Positions 22,879-31,392 of a stretch of 33,229 nt of DNA are shown in pieces. Position 1 is the first letter of the stretch, and each line of letters starts with the position of its first letter. Made by a program: the position numbers and the translations under genes. The notes beneath the pieces are model-generated. The model searched no databases. It had not been told where the DNA came from and saw nothing but the letters and a program-made list of their open reading frames with translations. The DNA is taken from the NCBI GenBank assembly GCA_947632325.1, contig CANROU010000011.1, positions 1 to 33,229 of the forward strand, in the 5' to 3' direction. This stretch comes from an uncultured Bacilli bacterium (lineage in GTDB: Bacteria > Bacillota_I > Bacilli_A > RF39 > UBA660).

Positions 22879-24212
22879 AATTATCTCGATTTTACCATGA
22901 AGTTCCTCTAAAAAATTCTATTTATGCTATATATAATTCTTTGATTATGGATGTTATTTATGTAAATGAAGAAAAATTATCCCAAATAAAAAAATTAGAT
23001 TTATTGTTAGATGAAATAAAATTATTAAAAGAGAAGGGTATATTAATTAGTGATGATAAGCAAGATGAAGAAGCTCTTCTTAGTATAAAGAAACGTTATG
23101 ATATGATAACCGGAAAAATTCAAATTCTCTATCTTATATTGTCTTCTTCCTGTAATTTAGCGTGTAAATATTGTTTTATTGAAAATGGAGAATTCAACAA
23201 TAAAAAAGAAATTAATATGTCAAAAGATATTGCTTTTATGGCTATTTCTAAATATGCAAAATATTTAGAAGATGAAAATATCAAAGAAGGTTTGATTATC
23301 TTTTATGGAGGGGAACCTTTTGTTAATTGGACTGTTATGAAGGAAGTTATTAATTATGCTAAAAAAATTACTAAACGTTTGAAATTTTCCGTTGTTACTA
23401 ATGCTACTTTATTAGATGAAGAAAAGATAAAATTTTTAGCCGAGAATGAAGTGGAAGTAGGTATTTCGATTGATGGTCCTAAAAAATTAAATGATAAGAA
23501 TCGTATTTATCGTTATGGCCATAAAAGTGTATATGATTTAGTTGTCACTAAGTTTCCTCAATTAAGTGTTCATAATTGTAAATACGGATTGTCAATTACA
23601 GTGTCTAATGATTTGCTTTTGTATCAAGATGAAGTGCTACAATGGCTGAAAGAATTAGGTGTAACTAGTATTTTCTATAATTTGTATCATTATACTAGTT
23701 ATTCTAATGATTGGGAAAAATACTACAATGAGGCCAGCGCCTTTTTATTAAAATCATATCAAATGTTATCACCAGAGGGTATTTATGATGGTAGGATGCA
23801 AAGAAAACTAGACAGTATACTACAAAATGAATTTAAGTTTTCAGACTGTGGTGCCATAGGAGGCAATCAATTGACTGTTAAACCAAATGGTGATGTGTGT
23901 ATTTGCCATGGCTATTTGAAAACAGATAAATATGTCATGGGGAATATTGAAAAGAATACAATAAAAGAGATGTTAGTATCAGATGAGATGGCTTTTTGGC
24001 GAAATCGTAATACTTTAAATAATGCAGAATGTCTTAAATGCCCTAGTTTATTTATTTGCGGTGGTGGTTGTGCTATTCAAGCCGAAGCTTTATTTGGTAA
24101 TCGTAGTAATATCGATTTGCCATTTTGTATTCATACTAAATCATCATTACAATGGATTTTACAAACTAGTTATGATTTGATGATAAAAAATAGAGAAAAG
24201 GAGGTGGTATAA
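22875..24212 (+). CDS. Radical SAM/SPASM peptide maturase
   Basis: 445 residues. Residues 1-80 look like a peptide-recognition (PqqD/RRE-like) region with a Leu-rich helix and KGILI turn. The radical SAM core has Cys93-x3-Cys97-x2-Cys100 for the SAM-binding 4Fe-4S cluster and GGEP at 145-148. The C-terminal SPASM region carries Cys325, 342, 344, 386, 389, 395, 399 and 418, enough for two auxiliary clusters. This architecture is that of enzymes forming thioether or other crosslinks in Cys-rich RiPPs (sactipeptide and ranthipeptide maturases such as those for SCIFF, or the clostridial CcpM-type). The gene directly downstream encodes a six-Cys peptide. It overlaps the GNAT gene by 4 bases. Confidence 0.92.
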   Translation: MKLSRFYHEVPLKNSIYAIYNSLIMDVIYVNEEKLSQIKKLDLLLDEIKLLKEKGILISDDKQDEEALLSIKKRYDMITGKIQILYLILSSSCNLACKYCFIENGEFNNKKEINMSKDIAFMAISKYAKYLEDENIKEGLIIFYGGEPFVNWTVMKEVINYAKKITKRLKFSVVTNATLLDEEKIKFLAENEVEVGISIDGPKKLNDKNRIYRYGHKSVYDLVVTKFPQLSVHNCKYGLSITVSNDLLLYQDEVLQWLKELGVTSIFYNLYHYTSYSNDWEKYYNEASAFLLKSYQMLSPEGIYDGRMQRKLDSILQNEFKFSDCGAIGGNQLTVKPNGDVCICHGYLKTDKYVMGNIEKNTIKEMLVSDEMAFWRNRNTLNNAECLKCPSLFICGGGCAIQAEALFGNRSNIDLPFCIHTKSSLQWILQTSYDLMIKNREKEVV

Positions 24213-24392
24213 ATGTTAATATTGGATAGAGACAAAACAAGCCAAAAAATGAACAACAACAGGACTATTTATGCCTCAGTATGTAATAGTTGCGCTTGTG
24301 GTGGCGGTATTTCTTCTTGCAATACAACTTGCAAAGGCTGTAAAGATAAGAATGAAAATGTTGTTGAAGTAAGAAAAGCTTATACAAAATAA
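24213..24392 (+). CDS. Six-cysteine RiPP precursor peptide (candidate)
   Basis: 59 residues, starting immediately after the radical SAM stop, with AAGGAGGTGG ending 5 bases before the ATG inside the upstream gene. A polar leader of about 22 residues precedes a core with six Cys at positions 24, 27, 29, 36, 40 and 43, spaced C-x2-C-x-C-x6-C-x3-C-x2-C around a GGG-ISS centre. A charged 16-residue tail follows. There is no hydrophobic signal segment. Cys content (6 of 20 core residues), size and position fit the substrate of the adjacent radical SAM/SPASM enzyme. It might relate to clostridial Cys-rich families (SCIFF, Clo7bot, CLI_3235), but its Cys spacing is not one I can assign. A small metal-binding protein is the main alternative. 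Confidence 0.85.
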   Translation: MLILDRDKTSQKMNNNRTIYASVCNSCACGGGISSCNTTCKGCKDKNENVVEVRKAYTK

Positions 24393-24396
24393 AACG

Positions 24397-24423
24397 AAGC
24401 CATATGAAAATTATGGCTTTTTT
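24397..24423 (+). terminator. Terminator after the precursor peptide
   Basis: Perfect 8-bp stem AAGCCATA / TATGGCTT with a 7-base loop followed by T. The next gene's ribosome site (AGGAGG, 24427-24432) begins almost at once, with no room for a promoter. The amidohydrolase is therefore expressed by readthrough, giving a high peptide-to-enzyme ratio. Confidence 0.82.
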
Positions 24424-24439
24424 GATAGGAGGATAAATT

Positions 24440-25426
24440 ATGATAATTGATACTCATAGCCATGTAGGGATAGATTATTATGGTGGTGAAATGCCTGTTG
24501 AAGAATATCAAAAAGTTGCGCAACAAATTGGAGTTGATGTGGGGTTTTTAATGCCACCACCTTGGCCTTGTATAAGAGAAAATGATCAAGTTAATGCTCA
24601 ATTGCTTTGGGAACATGATAATTATGTTATTAATCACTATTTTAAATTACAGTCGAATAATCAAAAAAAGGCTATCTCAGTTAATCCTTATCGTAAAATA
24701 AATGATTATTATTTTTCAATTGTGGAAAATGCTTCTAGTATCGATAGACCTTTGTTTTTTGTGCCACTTATACATGGTGTTTTAGATACAGCCGAATATT
24801 TAGAGGAGTTATTACGTAATCCTAAAATCATTGCGGTCAAAATTCATGGTTTTGGAAGTGGTTTTTTTGCCGAAGATATTAGATCTGATTTAATAGAATT
24901 AATGCGTTATTATCAAGTACCTTTAATTATACATACCTCTGTTTATAATTATAACGTTGGTTATGGAAAAGATACTAAATACTTTCGAAATAAATGTCAT
25001 CCACTGAATTGGGCTAAGTTTTTAATTGGTAATCAATTAAAGGGCGTTTTAAATCATGGTGCGGCTTTAAATGAGGAAACTATAGAGTTGGTTAATAAAC
25101 ATGATAATTTAATGATTGGCATAGGGCCTGACGCTGATTTAAATAATGATTATTATAAAATGGATATTTCTAAACAACAATTGAGAAAAGGGTACTTGCC
25201 TTTATTAAAGAAAAATGTCGATCCCAATAAATTATTATTTGATGTTGATTACAAATGGAATATTGATCCTGATAGTAATCAATTAGATGTTAATCAACTA
25301 TCACGATTAATGTCTATATGGAATGATGACGAGTTTTCATTGATTACCTGTCAAAATGCGCGATCATTTTATCCGCGTATGGAAAATAATGCTACTTTTA
25401 AACAATACGTTAAAAAGAAATATTAA
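24440..25426 (+). CDS. Metal-dependent amidohydrolase of the RiPP-like locus
   Basis: 328-residue TIM-barrel amidohydrolase. Ligand positions visible: His6 and His8 (DTHSHVG), His136 (VKIHGFG), His165 (IIHTS), His206 (LNHGAA) and Asp268/270 (LLFDVDYKW). So, unlike the amidohydrolase at 14794, the DxHxH motif is complete. It may open a ring or remove a group on a peptide or small molecule. AGGAGG is 7 bases before ATG. Because the only transcript that can reach it comes through the terminator after the peptide gene, it is probably part of the same locus. It is unrelated to the peptidases usually seen in RiPP clusters, so its role is open. Confidence 0.82.
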   Translation: MIIDTHSHVGIDYYGGEMPVEEYQKVAQQIGVDVGFLMPPPWPCIRENDQVNAQLLWEHDNYVINHYFKLQSNNQKKAISVNPYRKINDYYFSIVENASSIDRPLFFVPLIHGVLDTAEYLEELLRNPKIIAVKIHGFGSGFFAEDIRSDLIELMRYYQVPLIIHTSVYNYNVGYGKDTKYFRNKCHPLNWAKFLIGNQLKGVLNHGAALNEETIELVNKHDNLMIGIGPDADLNNDYYKMDISKQQLRKGYLPLLKKNVDPNKLLFDVDYKWNIDPDSNQLDVNQLSRLMSIWNDDEFSLITCQNARSFYPRMENNATFKQYVKKKY

Positions 25427-25493
25427 TTGATGTATAATTGATATTTAATGGTGTCTCTTCTTGAAACTTCTTTTGTTATCATTATAAATGCGT

Positions 25494-25499
25494 TATAAT
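25494..25499 (+). promoter_or_regulatory. Likely -10 of the pcrA promoter
   Basis: TATAAT lies 24 bases before the pcrA ATG. The -35 is weak (TTTTGT at 17-base spacing). Confidence 0.5.
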
Positions 25500-25523
25500 A
25501 TTAATTAGAAAGTAGGATGTATT

Positions 25524-27629
25524 ATGATAGAAGATTTAAATGAGCAACAAAAGGAAGCCGTGTTATATAATGGGGGGCCACTACTTATTTTAGCGGGAGC
25601 TGGAAGTGGTAAAACAAGGGTATTGACAACAAAAATCGCCTATTTGATTAATGAAAAAAATGTTGCGCCATATCATATTTTGGCTATTACCTTTACCAAT
25701 AAAGCAGCACGTGAAATGAAAGATCGAATTATTAATTTAATTGGGAATTTAGCTCAAGATATTCAAATATCAACTTTTCATAGTTTTGGTTTAAAAATTA
25801 TTAGGGAAAATGCCGAAAAATTAGGGTATCAAACTAATTTTGTTATTATGGATAGTGATGATTCATTGACGATTGTTAAACGTATATTAAAGCAAATGAA
25901 TCTAGATCCTAAAATTTATAATCCTAAAGCTATCCGTAATAAGATTAGTAGTTGTAAAAATGAATTTGTTTCGGCTTTAGAATATGATAAATATGTAGCT
26001 AGTGATTATGAAAAAACAGTACAGGAAGTTTATACTAAATATGAGTTGAAATTAAAAGAAAATAATTCTGTTGATTTTGATGATTTGTTGTTGCTGCCTA
26101 TTCGTTTATTTAATTTACACCCTGAGACATTGCAAAAATATCAAGAAAGATTTCAATATATTTTAATAGATGAATATCAAGATACTAATCAAGCTCAATA
26201 TATCTTAACTAAAATGTTAAGTGCTAAATACCAAAATATATGTTGTGTAGGGGATAATGATCAAGCTATTTATGGCTTTAGGGGAGCAAATTATTGGAAC
26301 ATTTTGAATTTTGAAAAGGATTATAAACAAGCTAAAATAATTAAATTAGAGCAAAATTATCGTTCTACTAAAACTATTTTGCAAGCGGCTAATTCGGTTA
26401 TTAAGTATAACAAAAATAGAAAAGATAAAAATTTGTTTACGACTAGAAAAAAAGGTGAAAAAATTAAATATTATCGGGCTTATGATGAAAAAGATGAAGC
26501 TCATTATGTAGGATATAACATTCGCAAAATTATTGATAAGGGAGTTATTCCTGAAGAAATAGCAGTTCTTTATAGAACTAATGCTCAATCTAGAATTTTA
26601 GAAGAGGAATTATTAAAACAACAGATTCCGTATCGTATTATTGGTGGTATTAGTTTTTATGCTCGTCGCGAAATAAAAGATTTGCTTAGTTATTTGCGCT
26701 TGATTCATAATGACAAAGATAATATTAGTTTACAACGAATTATCAATGTACCTAAAAGAGGTATTGGTCTTAGGACAATGGATAAGTTAATACAACAAGC
26801 TGATATAAATAATACTAGTATTTATGAAGTTATTTCTAGTGGTAAAGAATTGGAATTTAAAAAGATAATCGAATCATTAAAGAAAATCAAGGAGAATGTT
26901 ACTTTAACGGAGTTAATAGACAAAGTATTGGATGCAACAGGTATGAAGAGCGAATTAGAGCAAGAAAAAACTTTGGAGAGCGAAATACGTTTAGAGAATT
27001 TAGAAGAATTTAAATCTATTACTAAAGAATTTGAAGAAAGAGAAGGCCTTATATCGCTTGAAGATTTTTTATTTGAGATTAGTTTAGTTACCGATATGGA
27101 TACTAGAAATGATGGTCAGGCTAAAATAAGTTTAATGACGGTTCATTCTGTAAAGGGATTAGAATTTGATTATGTTTTTACAGTAGGATTAGAAGAAGGC
27201 ATTTTCCCTCATGTTAATTCGTTAATGGATAATAATGAAGTAGAAGAAGAACGACGATTGTGTTATGTTGCTATAACTAGGGCTAAAGAACAACTATATT
27301 TACTGAATGCTCGACAAAGAACTTTATTTGGTAAAGATCAAGTTAACCCTCCAAGTCGTTTTATAGCGGAAATAGATAAGGATTTATTAGATAATGAAAA
27401 TCCTAAAGATGATGCTAAAAAAGAGGCCGAGGTTAATTATGAGGATAAGTTTTATCAAGTTAATATTGATTATAAAGCAGGAGATTATGTTTATCATGAT
27501 ACATTTGGCCTGGGTAAAGTAGTTGATGTTACCAATACACTAGTTAGTGTAGCATTTAAACTACCCTATGGTATAAAAAAATTAATGAAAAATCACAAGA
27601 GTTTAAGGAAGGTTGAAGAAGATGAATAA
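25524..27629 (+). CDS. pcrA: ATP-dependent DNA helicase PcrA (UvrD family)
   Basis: 701-residue SF1A helicase. Q-motif NEQQKEAV, Walker A AGAGSGKT (24-31), motif Ia FTNKAAREM, Walker B DEYQDTN, motif III GDNDQAIYGFRGA, motif IV QNYRST, motif V MTVHSVKGLEFDYVF and motif VI VAITRAKEQLYL are all present. The C-terminal segment (about 650-697, GDYVYHDTFGLGKVVDV) matches the Tudor-like RNA-polymerase-binding domain of PcrA. It is involved in replication, repair and removal of recombination intermediates. Slightly shorter than B. subtilis PcrA, and ligA is not next to it. The next gene starts within its last 8 bases. Confidence 0.95.
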   Translation: MIEDLNEQQKEAVLYNGGPLLILAGAGSGKTRVLTTKIAYLINEKNVAPYHILAITFTNKAAREMKDRIINLIGNLAQDIQISTFHSFGLKIIRENAEKLGYQTNFVIMDSDDSLTIVKRILKQMNLDPKIYNPKAIRNKISSCKNEFVSALEYDKYVASDYEKTVQEVYTKYELKLKENNSVDFDDLLLLPIRLFNLHPETLQKYQERFQYILIDEYQDTNQAQYILTKMLSAKYQNICCVGDNDQAIYGFRGANYWNILNFEKDYKQAKIIKLEQNYRSTKTILQAANSVIKYNKNRKDKNLFTTRKKGEKIKYYRAYDEKDEAHYVGYNIRKIIDKGVIPEEIAVLYRTNAQSRILEEELLKQQIPYRIIGGISFYARREIKDLLSYLRLIHNDKDNISLQRIINVPKRGIGLRTMDKLIQQADINNTSIYEVISSGKELEFKKIIESLKKIKENVTLTELIDKVLDATGMKSELEQEKTLESEIRLENLEEFKSITKEFEEREGLISLEDFLFEISLVTDMDTRNDGQAKISLMTVHSVKGLEFDYVFTVGLEEGIFPHVNSLMDNNEVEEERRLCYVAITRAKEQLYLLNARQRTLFGKDQVNPPSRFIAEIDKDLLDNENPKDDAKKEAEVNYEDKFYQVNIDYKAGDYVYHDTFGLGKVVDVTNTLVSVAFKLPYGIKKLMKNHKSLRKVEEDE

Positions 27630-28536
27630 TAAAGATTTAACATTGGTTATTTTAGCCGCTGGCCTAGGAAGTCGTTTTGGAGGATTAAAACAAATTACGC
27701 CATTAGGACCTAATCAGGAATTTATAATTGATTATTCAATTTATGATGCTATTAAAGCAGGATTTACTAAAATTGTTTTTCTAATTAAAGAGGAGAATTA
27801 TCACATTTTTCAAGAAAAAATTGGTAAAAAAATTGCTCGCTATGTTAAAGTTGTGTATGCTTTTCAAAATAATGATGACTTCATAGATAAATATCCAGAA
27901 TTAAAACAAAGAAAAAAACCATTAGGCACTGCTCATGCTCTTTGGTGTTGTAAAGAGGTTATTAATGAGCCGTTTGCTATGATTAATGCTGATGATTTTT
28001 ATGGACGAGATGCCTTTTTACAAGCTGCCCAATTTTTACGAAGTCTTAAGGAAAACACGCCTAATTATTATGGCATGATAGCTTATTTAGCCCCAAACAC
28101 TTTAACTACCAATGGTGCTGTTAAACGTGGTGTATGTGAAGTTTTAGATGATAACTTGGTAGGTTTAACGGAAAGTTCTGTTGAACTTAAAAATAATCAA
28201 ATGATGGCTAGTCCACTTGATGGTTCTGCACCTTTTAATCTTAATAAAAATAGTCTAGTATCGATGAATTTTCTTTTATTTACTCCTAGTATTTTCTCGT
28301 TTATCGAACGTAAATTATTCATATTTTTAGATGAACAGCAGGATTTAATAACAACAGAATTTTTGTTACCAGATGTCCTTTTTGAAGCTGTTAGAGAAAA
28401 ATTTGCTACTGTTAAAGTCTTAAAGACAACAGCAACTTGGTATGGAGTGACTTATAAAGAAGATAGTATAACAGTACAAAATGCTATAGAAACATTGATT
28501 GAGGAAGGGACTTATCCACAGAATTTATGGCAATAA
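27622..28536 (+). CDS. Sugar-1-phosphate nucleotidyltransferase-like protein
   Basis: 304 residues of the GT-A nucleotidyltransferase fold. The N-terminal nucleotide loop is LAAGLGSRFGGLKQ (11-24), and the metal-binding Asp pair is in MINADDFYG. It also has LGTAHALWCC, similar to UTP/glucose-1-phosphate uridylyltransferases. The exact sugar cannot be told, and some relatives act on phosphocholine or other small molecules. I start it at ATG 27622, 8 bases inside pcrA, where AAGGAAGG gives a ribosome site; a TTG at 27613 is the alternative. Coupled to pcrA only by position. Confidence 0.85.
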   Translation: MNNKDLTLVILAAGLGSRFGGLKQITPLGPNQEFIIDYSIYDAIKAGFTKIVFLIKEENYHIFQEKIGKKIARYVKVVYAFQNNDDFIDKYPELKQRKKPLGTAHALWCCKEVINEPFAMINADDFYGRDAFLQAAQFLRSLKENTPNYYGMIAYLAPNTLTTNGAVKRGVCEVLDDNLVGLTESSVELKNNQMMASPLDGSAPFNLNKNSLVSMNFLLFTPSIFSFIERKLFIFLDEQQDLITTEFLLPDVLFEAVREKFATVKVLKTTATWYGVTYKEDSITVQNAIETLIEEGTYPQNLWQ

Positions 28537-28610
28537 TTAAGATTAATATCTTGATATAGCCTTTTTATAATTTTGTGTTTGTTAGTAACTTTCATCTTAA
28601 AAAAGTAAAT

Positions 28611-28642
28611 TAAAAGCAAGATTTTTTTTAATCTTGCTTTTA
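28611..28642. terminator. Bidirectional terminator between nucleotidyltransferase and htpG
   Basis: Perfect 13-bp stem TAAAAGCAAGATT / AATCTTGCTTTTA with a T-rich loop of 6. The A-rich and T-rich flanks suit the two convergent genes. Confidence 0.85.
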
Positions 28643-28727
28643 AAATTGATTACTTATATTTGGACTATAATTATCCCTTATAAAATTTTAAAAGAGAAAA
28701 TGTCAAAAAGGAAATTATTGGGAGTAA

Positions 28728-30554
28728 TTATTTTGTGATTATGTCACAAATAAGATTTGTTATTTCTGTAGGATTATCAATTGTTAATCCCTCGATTAAA
28801 CGAGCACTTGCATATAATACTTGGCTATATTTTTTTAGCTCTTCTTGATCGTTTTCATATAAGTCTTGCAGTTTTTGAACAATAGGGTGATGAGAATTAA
28901 TTTCTAAGATTTTTTTTGCATTAATAGATTGATTAGTTGGCATCGAATTCATCACTTTTTCCATTTCTACGGATATTTCGCCTACTGTTGATAAACAAAC
29001 AGGGTGATTTTTTAATCTATTAGTGAATTTAACTTCTTGAACATCAAGAGCATCTTTCATTAAAGATAATAAATCTTTAGAGTTTTCATTTAAGGCTTTA
29101 AGTTCTTCTTTTTCATCTTCAGTATCTAGATTAACATTATCTGAACAAACATTTTTAAAATCTTTATCTTCATATTTGCCCATGACCCTTAAGACAAATT
29201 CATCTAAATAATTAGAGCATAATAATATATCTTTCTTTTTAGCTATCATAGCTTCTACTTGAGGTAAAGTTTTTATTTGTTCAACGGAAGAACCACAGGC
29301 ATAATATATATCTTTATCCTTTTTATTATTGGCTAAATACTCTGTTAGAGTGACTAATTTATCTTTTTTAGAAGAATAAAACATTAATAAATCCTGTAAA
29401 TTATTTTTGTTGGTTCCATAGCTATCATATATCCCAGCTTTAATTTGTAATCCAAATTCTTCCCAGAATTTTAAATAGTCATCACGTCTTTCCTTTTGCA
29501 TATTTAATAATTCATTTTTAATATGTTTTTCGATATTATTAGCTATTGTTTTTAATATTCTGTTTTGTTGTAACATTTCACGAGAAATATTAAGGGATAG
29601 ATCAGGTGAATCAACAACACCTTTGACAAAACTAAAATAATCAGGTAGTAAATCAGCACATTTTTCCATAATTAAGACACCATTAGAGTATAGTTGTAGA
29701 CCTTTTTCATAATCTTTAGAGTAATAATCATAACTGGCATGAGATGGAATGTAAATCAAAGAATTATATTCAAATGTACCTTCGGCTTTGGTGTGAATAT
29801 GACAAAGAGGTTTTTCATAATCAAAAAACTTATCAGAATAGAATGTATTATATTCTTCCTCAGTAATATCTTTTTTATTACGTCTCCATAATGGAATTAA
29901 ACTATTAATTGTTTCTAATTTAGTTTGGTTATCATGAGATGTTTCCATTTTGATAGGATAGGTTATATAGTCAGAATATTTTTTAATTAAACCTTTTAAT
30001 TCATAATTATCTAAATAACGATCAAACTCTTCTCCTTCTTTAATAGTTAAAATAATGTCTGTACCATAATTTTCTTTTTTGCTTTTTCTTATGGTATAAC
30101 CATTTATACCAGATGATGTCCAACAATAGCTATTTTCACTACCATAAGCTTTAGATAGAACTTCAACTTTTGAAGCAACCATGAATGCTGAATAAAATCC
30201 TACTCCAAACTGACCAATTATATCAATGTTTTCTTGCTTCTTATTTTGTTCTTTAAAATCAAACGAACCACTTTTCGCAATTGTGCCTAAATTTGTTTCT
30301 AATTCTTCTTTTGTCATACCAAGGCCATTATCCGCTATAGTTAAAGTTCGATTTTCTTTATCAGCGGTAATAATTATAGCAAACTCATCTTTGTTAATCT
30401 TGATATTTTTATCAGTTAAAGATTTATAATGTAACTTATCAATAGCATCTGATGCATTAGAAATAATTTCTCGTAGAAAAATCTCTTTGTTTGTATAGAT
30501 TGAATTAATCATTAACTCCATTAGTCTTTTAGACTCTGCTTTAAATTCTTTCAT
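28728..30554 (-). CDS. htpG: Molecular chaperone HtpG (Hsp90)
   Basis: 608 residues. GHKL ATPase motifs: FLREIISNASDAIDKLHY (motif I with catalytic Glu), IADNGLGMTKEEL (motif II), GQFGVGFYSAFMVA (motif III), and the middle-domain RGVVDSPDLSLNISREMLQ-like segment (VKGVVDSPDLSLNISREMLQ). The start at the ATG is supported by AAAGGAG 7 bases upstream; the N-terminus is shorter than in E. coli but keeps the family opening (FKAESKRLMELMINSIYTNK). Transcribed alone from a consensus sigma-A promoter with a CIRCE operator between start site and ribosome site, so HrcA control is likely, unlike B. subtilis htpG. Confidence 0.96.
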   Translation of the reverse strand: MKEFKAESKRLMELMINSIYTNKEIFLREIISNASDAIDKLHYKSLTDKNIKINKDEFAIIITADKENRTLTIADNGLGMTKEELETNLGTIAKSGSFDFKEQNKKQENIDIIGQFGVGFYSAFMVASKVEVLSKAYGSENSYCWTSSGINGYTIRKSKKENYGTDIILTIKEGEEFDRYLDNYELKGLIKKYSDYITYPIKMETSHDNQTKLETINSLIPLWRRNKKDITEEEYNTFYSDKFFDYEKPLCHIHTKAEGTFEYNSLIYIPSHASYDYYSKDYEKGLQLYSNGVLIMEKCADLLPDYFSFVKGVVDSPDLSLNISREMLQQNRILKTIANNIEKHIKNELLNMQKERRDDYLKFWEEFGLQIKAGIYDSYGTNKNNLQDLLMFYSSKKDKLVTLTEYLANNKKDKDIYYACGSSVEQIKTLPQVEAMIAKKKDILLCSNYLDEFVLRVMGKYEDKDFKNVCSDNVNLDTEDEKEELKALNENSKDLLSLMKDALDVQEVKFTNRLKNHPVCLSTVGEISVEMEKVMNSMPTNQSINAKKILEINSHHPIVQKLQDLYENDQEELKKYSQVLYASARLIEGLTIDNPTEITNLICDIITK

Positions 30555-30566
30555 ATCATATCTCCT

Positions 30567-30593
30567 TTAGCACTCTAATTATTTGACTGCTAA
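30567..30593 (-). promoter_or_regulatory. CIRCE element (HrcA operator) of htpG
   Basis: TTAGCACTC, 9 bases, GACTGCTAA: the CIRCE dyad (TTAGCACTC-N9-GAGTGCTAA) with one mismatch in the right half. It lies in the 5' leader of htpG. Confidence 0.92.
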
Positions 30594-30597
30594 TTCG

Positions 30598-30626
30598 ATT
30601 ATAGTATAACCTTTAGCAATTGTCAA
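30598..30626 (-). promoter_or_regulatory. Consensus sigma-A promoter of htpG
   Basis: Read on the minus strand: TTGACA (30626-30621), 17 bases, TATAAT (30603-30598). Both hexamers are full consensus with ideal spacing; predicted start is about 30591. Confidence 0.92.
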
Positions 30627-30643
30627 TACTAATAAATAGAAAT

Positions 30644-30672
30644 TTGACTTAAGTAAGTTTATATTTTAAAAT
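30644..30672 (+). promoter_or_regulatory. Promoter of the YfbR-like gene
   Basis: TTGACT (30644-30649), 17 bases, TAAAAT (30667-30672); predicted start is about 30679, giving a leader of about 57 bases. Confidence 0.7.
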
Positions 30673-30735
30673 ATCTTTTAAAGTAATAAAATTATTATTT
30701 GATTTATATCATCTACTAGGAAAGAAGAGAATTTT

Positions 30736-31392
30736 ATGTCAAAAGAGCAGAATGTAATAAAATATTATGTGATATGCAATAGATTAAAAAATATCATTAG
30801 AACTGGTTGGAAAGATTGGAATGTTCAAAGATCAAGAATTGAAAGTGTTGCGGAACATATCTTTGGAGTTCAAATGCTAGCTATAGCTATGAAACAAGAG
30901 TATCAATATGATGTGGATATTATGAAAGTAATATACATGCTTGCTGTTCACGAACTTGGTGAAACTATTATTGGCGATTTAACCCAATTTCAAATATCAA
31001 AAGAAGAAAAAGAAAAATTAGAACATGAAGCAGTACATAGAATATTAAGCGGTTTATTAGATGGTAAACAAACTGAAGAATTGTTTTTAGAATTTGATGC
31101 ACATGAAACAAAAGAAGCAATATTTGCTTATCAATGCGATAAGTTAGAATGTGATCTACAAAGTAAATTATACGATGAAGAAGGTTGTGTTGATTTAGAC
31201 AAACAAGAAGGTAATGACACAATGAATAATGCCATAGTTCAAGAATTACTTAAAACAGGTGCTTCTTGGTCAACTATGTGGCTTCTATTTGGCCAACAAG
31301 TATATCCATATGATGAAAATTTTAGGGCAGTTTCAAATTATGCTATTAATAATGAAATAGGTGAAAAAACTAAAAAATTAAAATTTAAATAA
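30736..31392 (+). CDS. YfbR-like HD-domain nucleotidase
   Basis: 218 residues of the HD_3/YfbR-type family. N-terminal RTGWKDWNVQRSRIESVAEH (22-41) with Arg and Trp of the substrate pocket, then His41, His72 and Asp81 (AVHELGETIIGD), and a late Asp in QCDKLECD. The usual His-Asp doublet is His72-Glu73 here, a variant to note; the family is otherwise well matched. YfbR removes the phosphate from deoxynucleoside 5'-monophosphates. It has its own promoter, and GAAAGAAGAG is the ribosome site. It is divergent from htpG. Confidence 0.82.
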   Translation: MSKEQNVIKYYVICNRLKNIIRTGWKDWNVQRSRIESVAEHIFGVQMLAIAMKQEYQYDVDIMKVIYMLAVHELGETIIGDLTQFQISKEEKEKLEHEAVHRILSGLLDGKQTEELFLEFDAHETKEAIFAYQCDKLECDLQSKLYDEEGCVDLDKQEGNDTMNNAIVQELLKTGASWSTMWLLFGQQVYPYDENFRAVSNYAINNEIGEKTKKLKFK

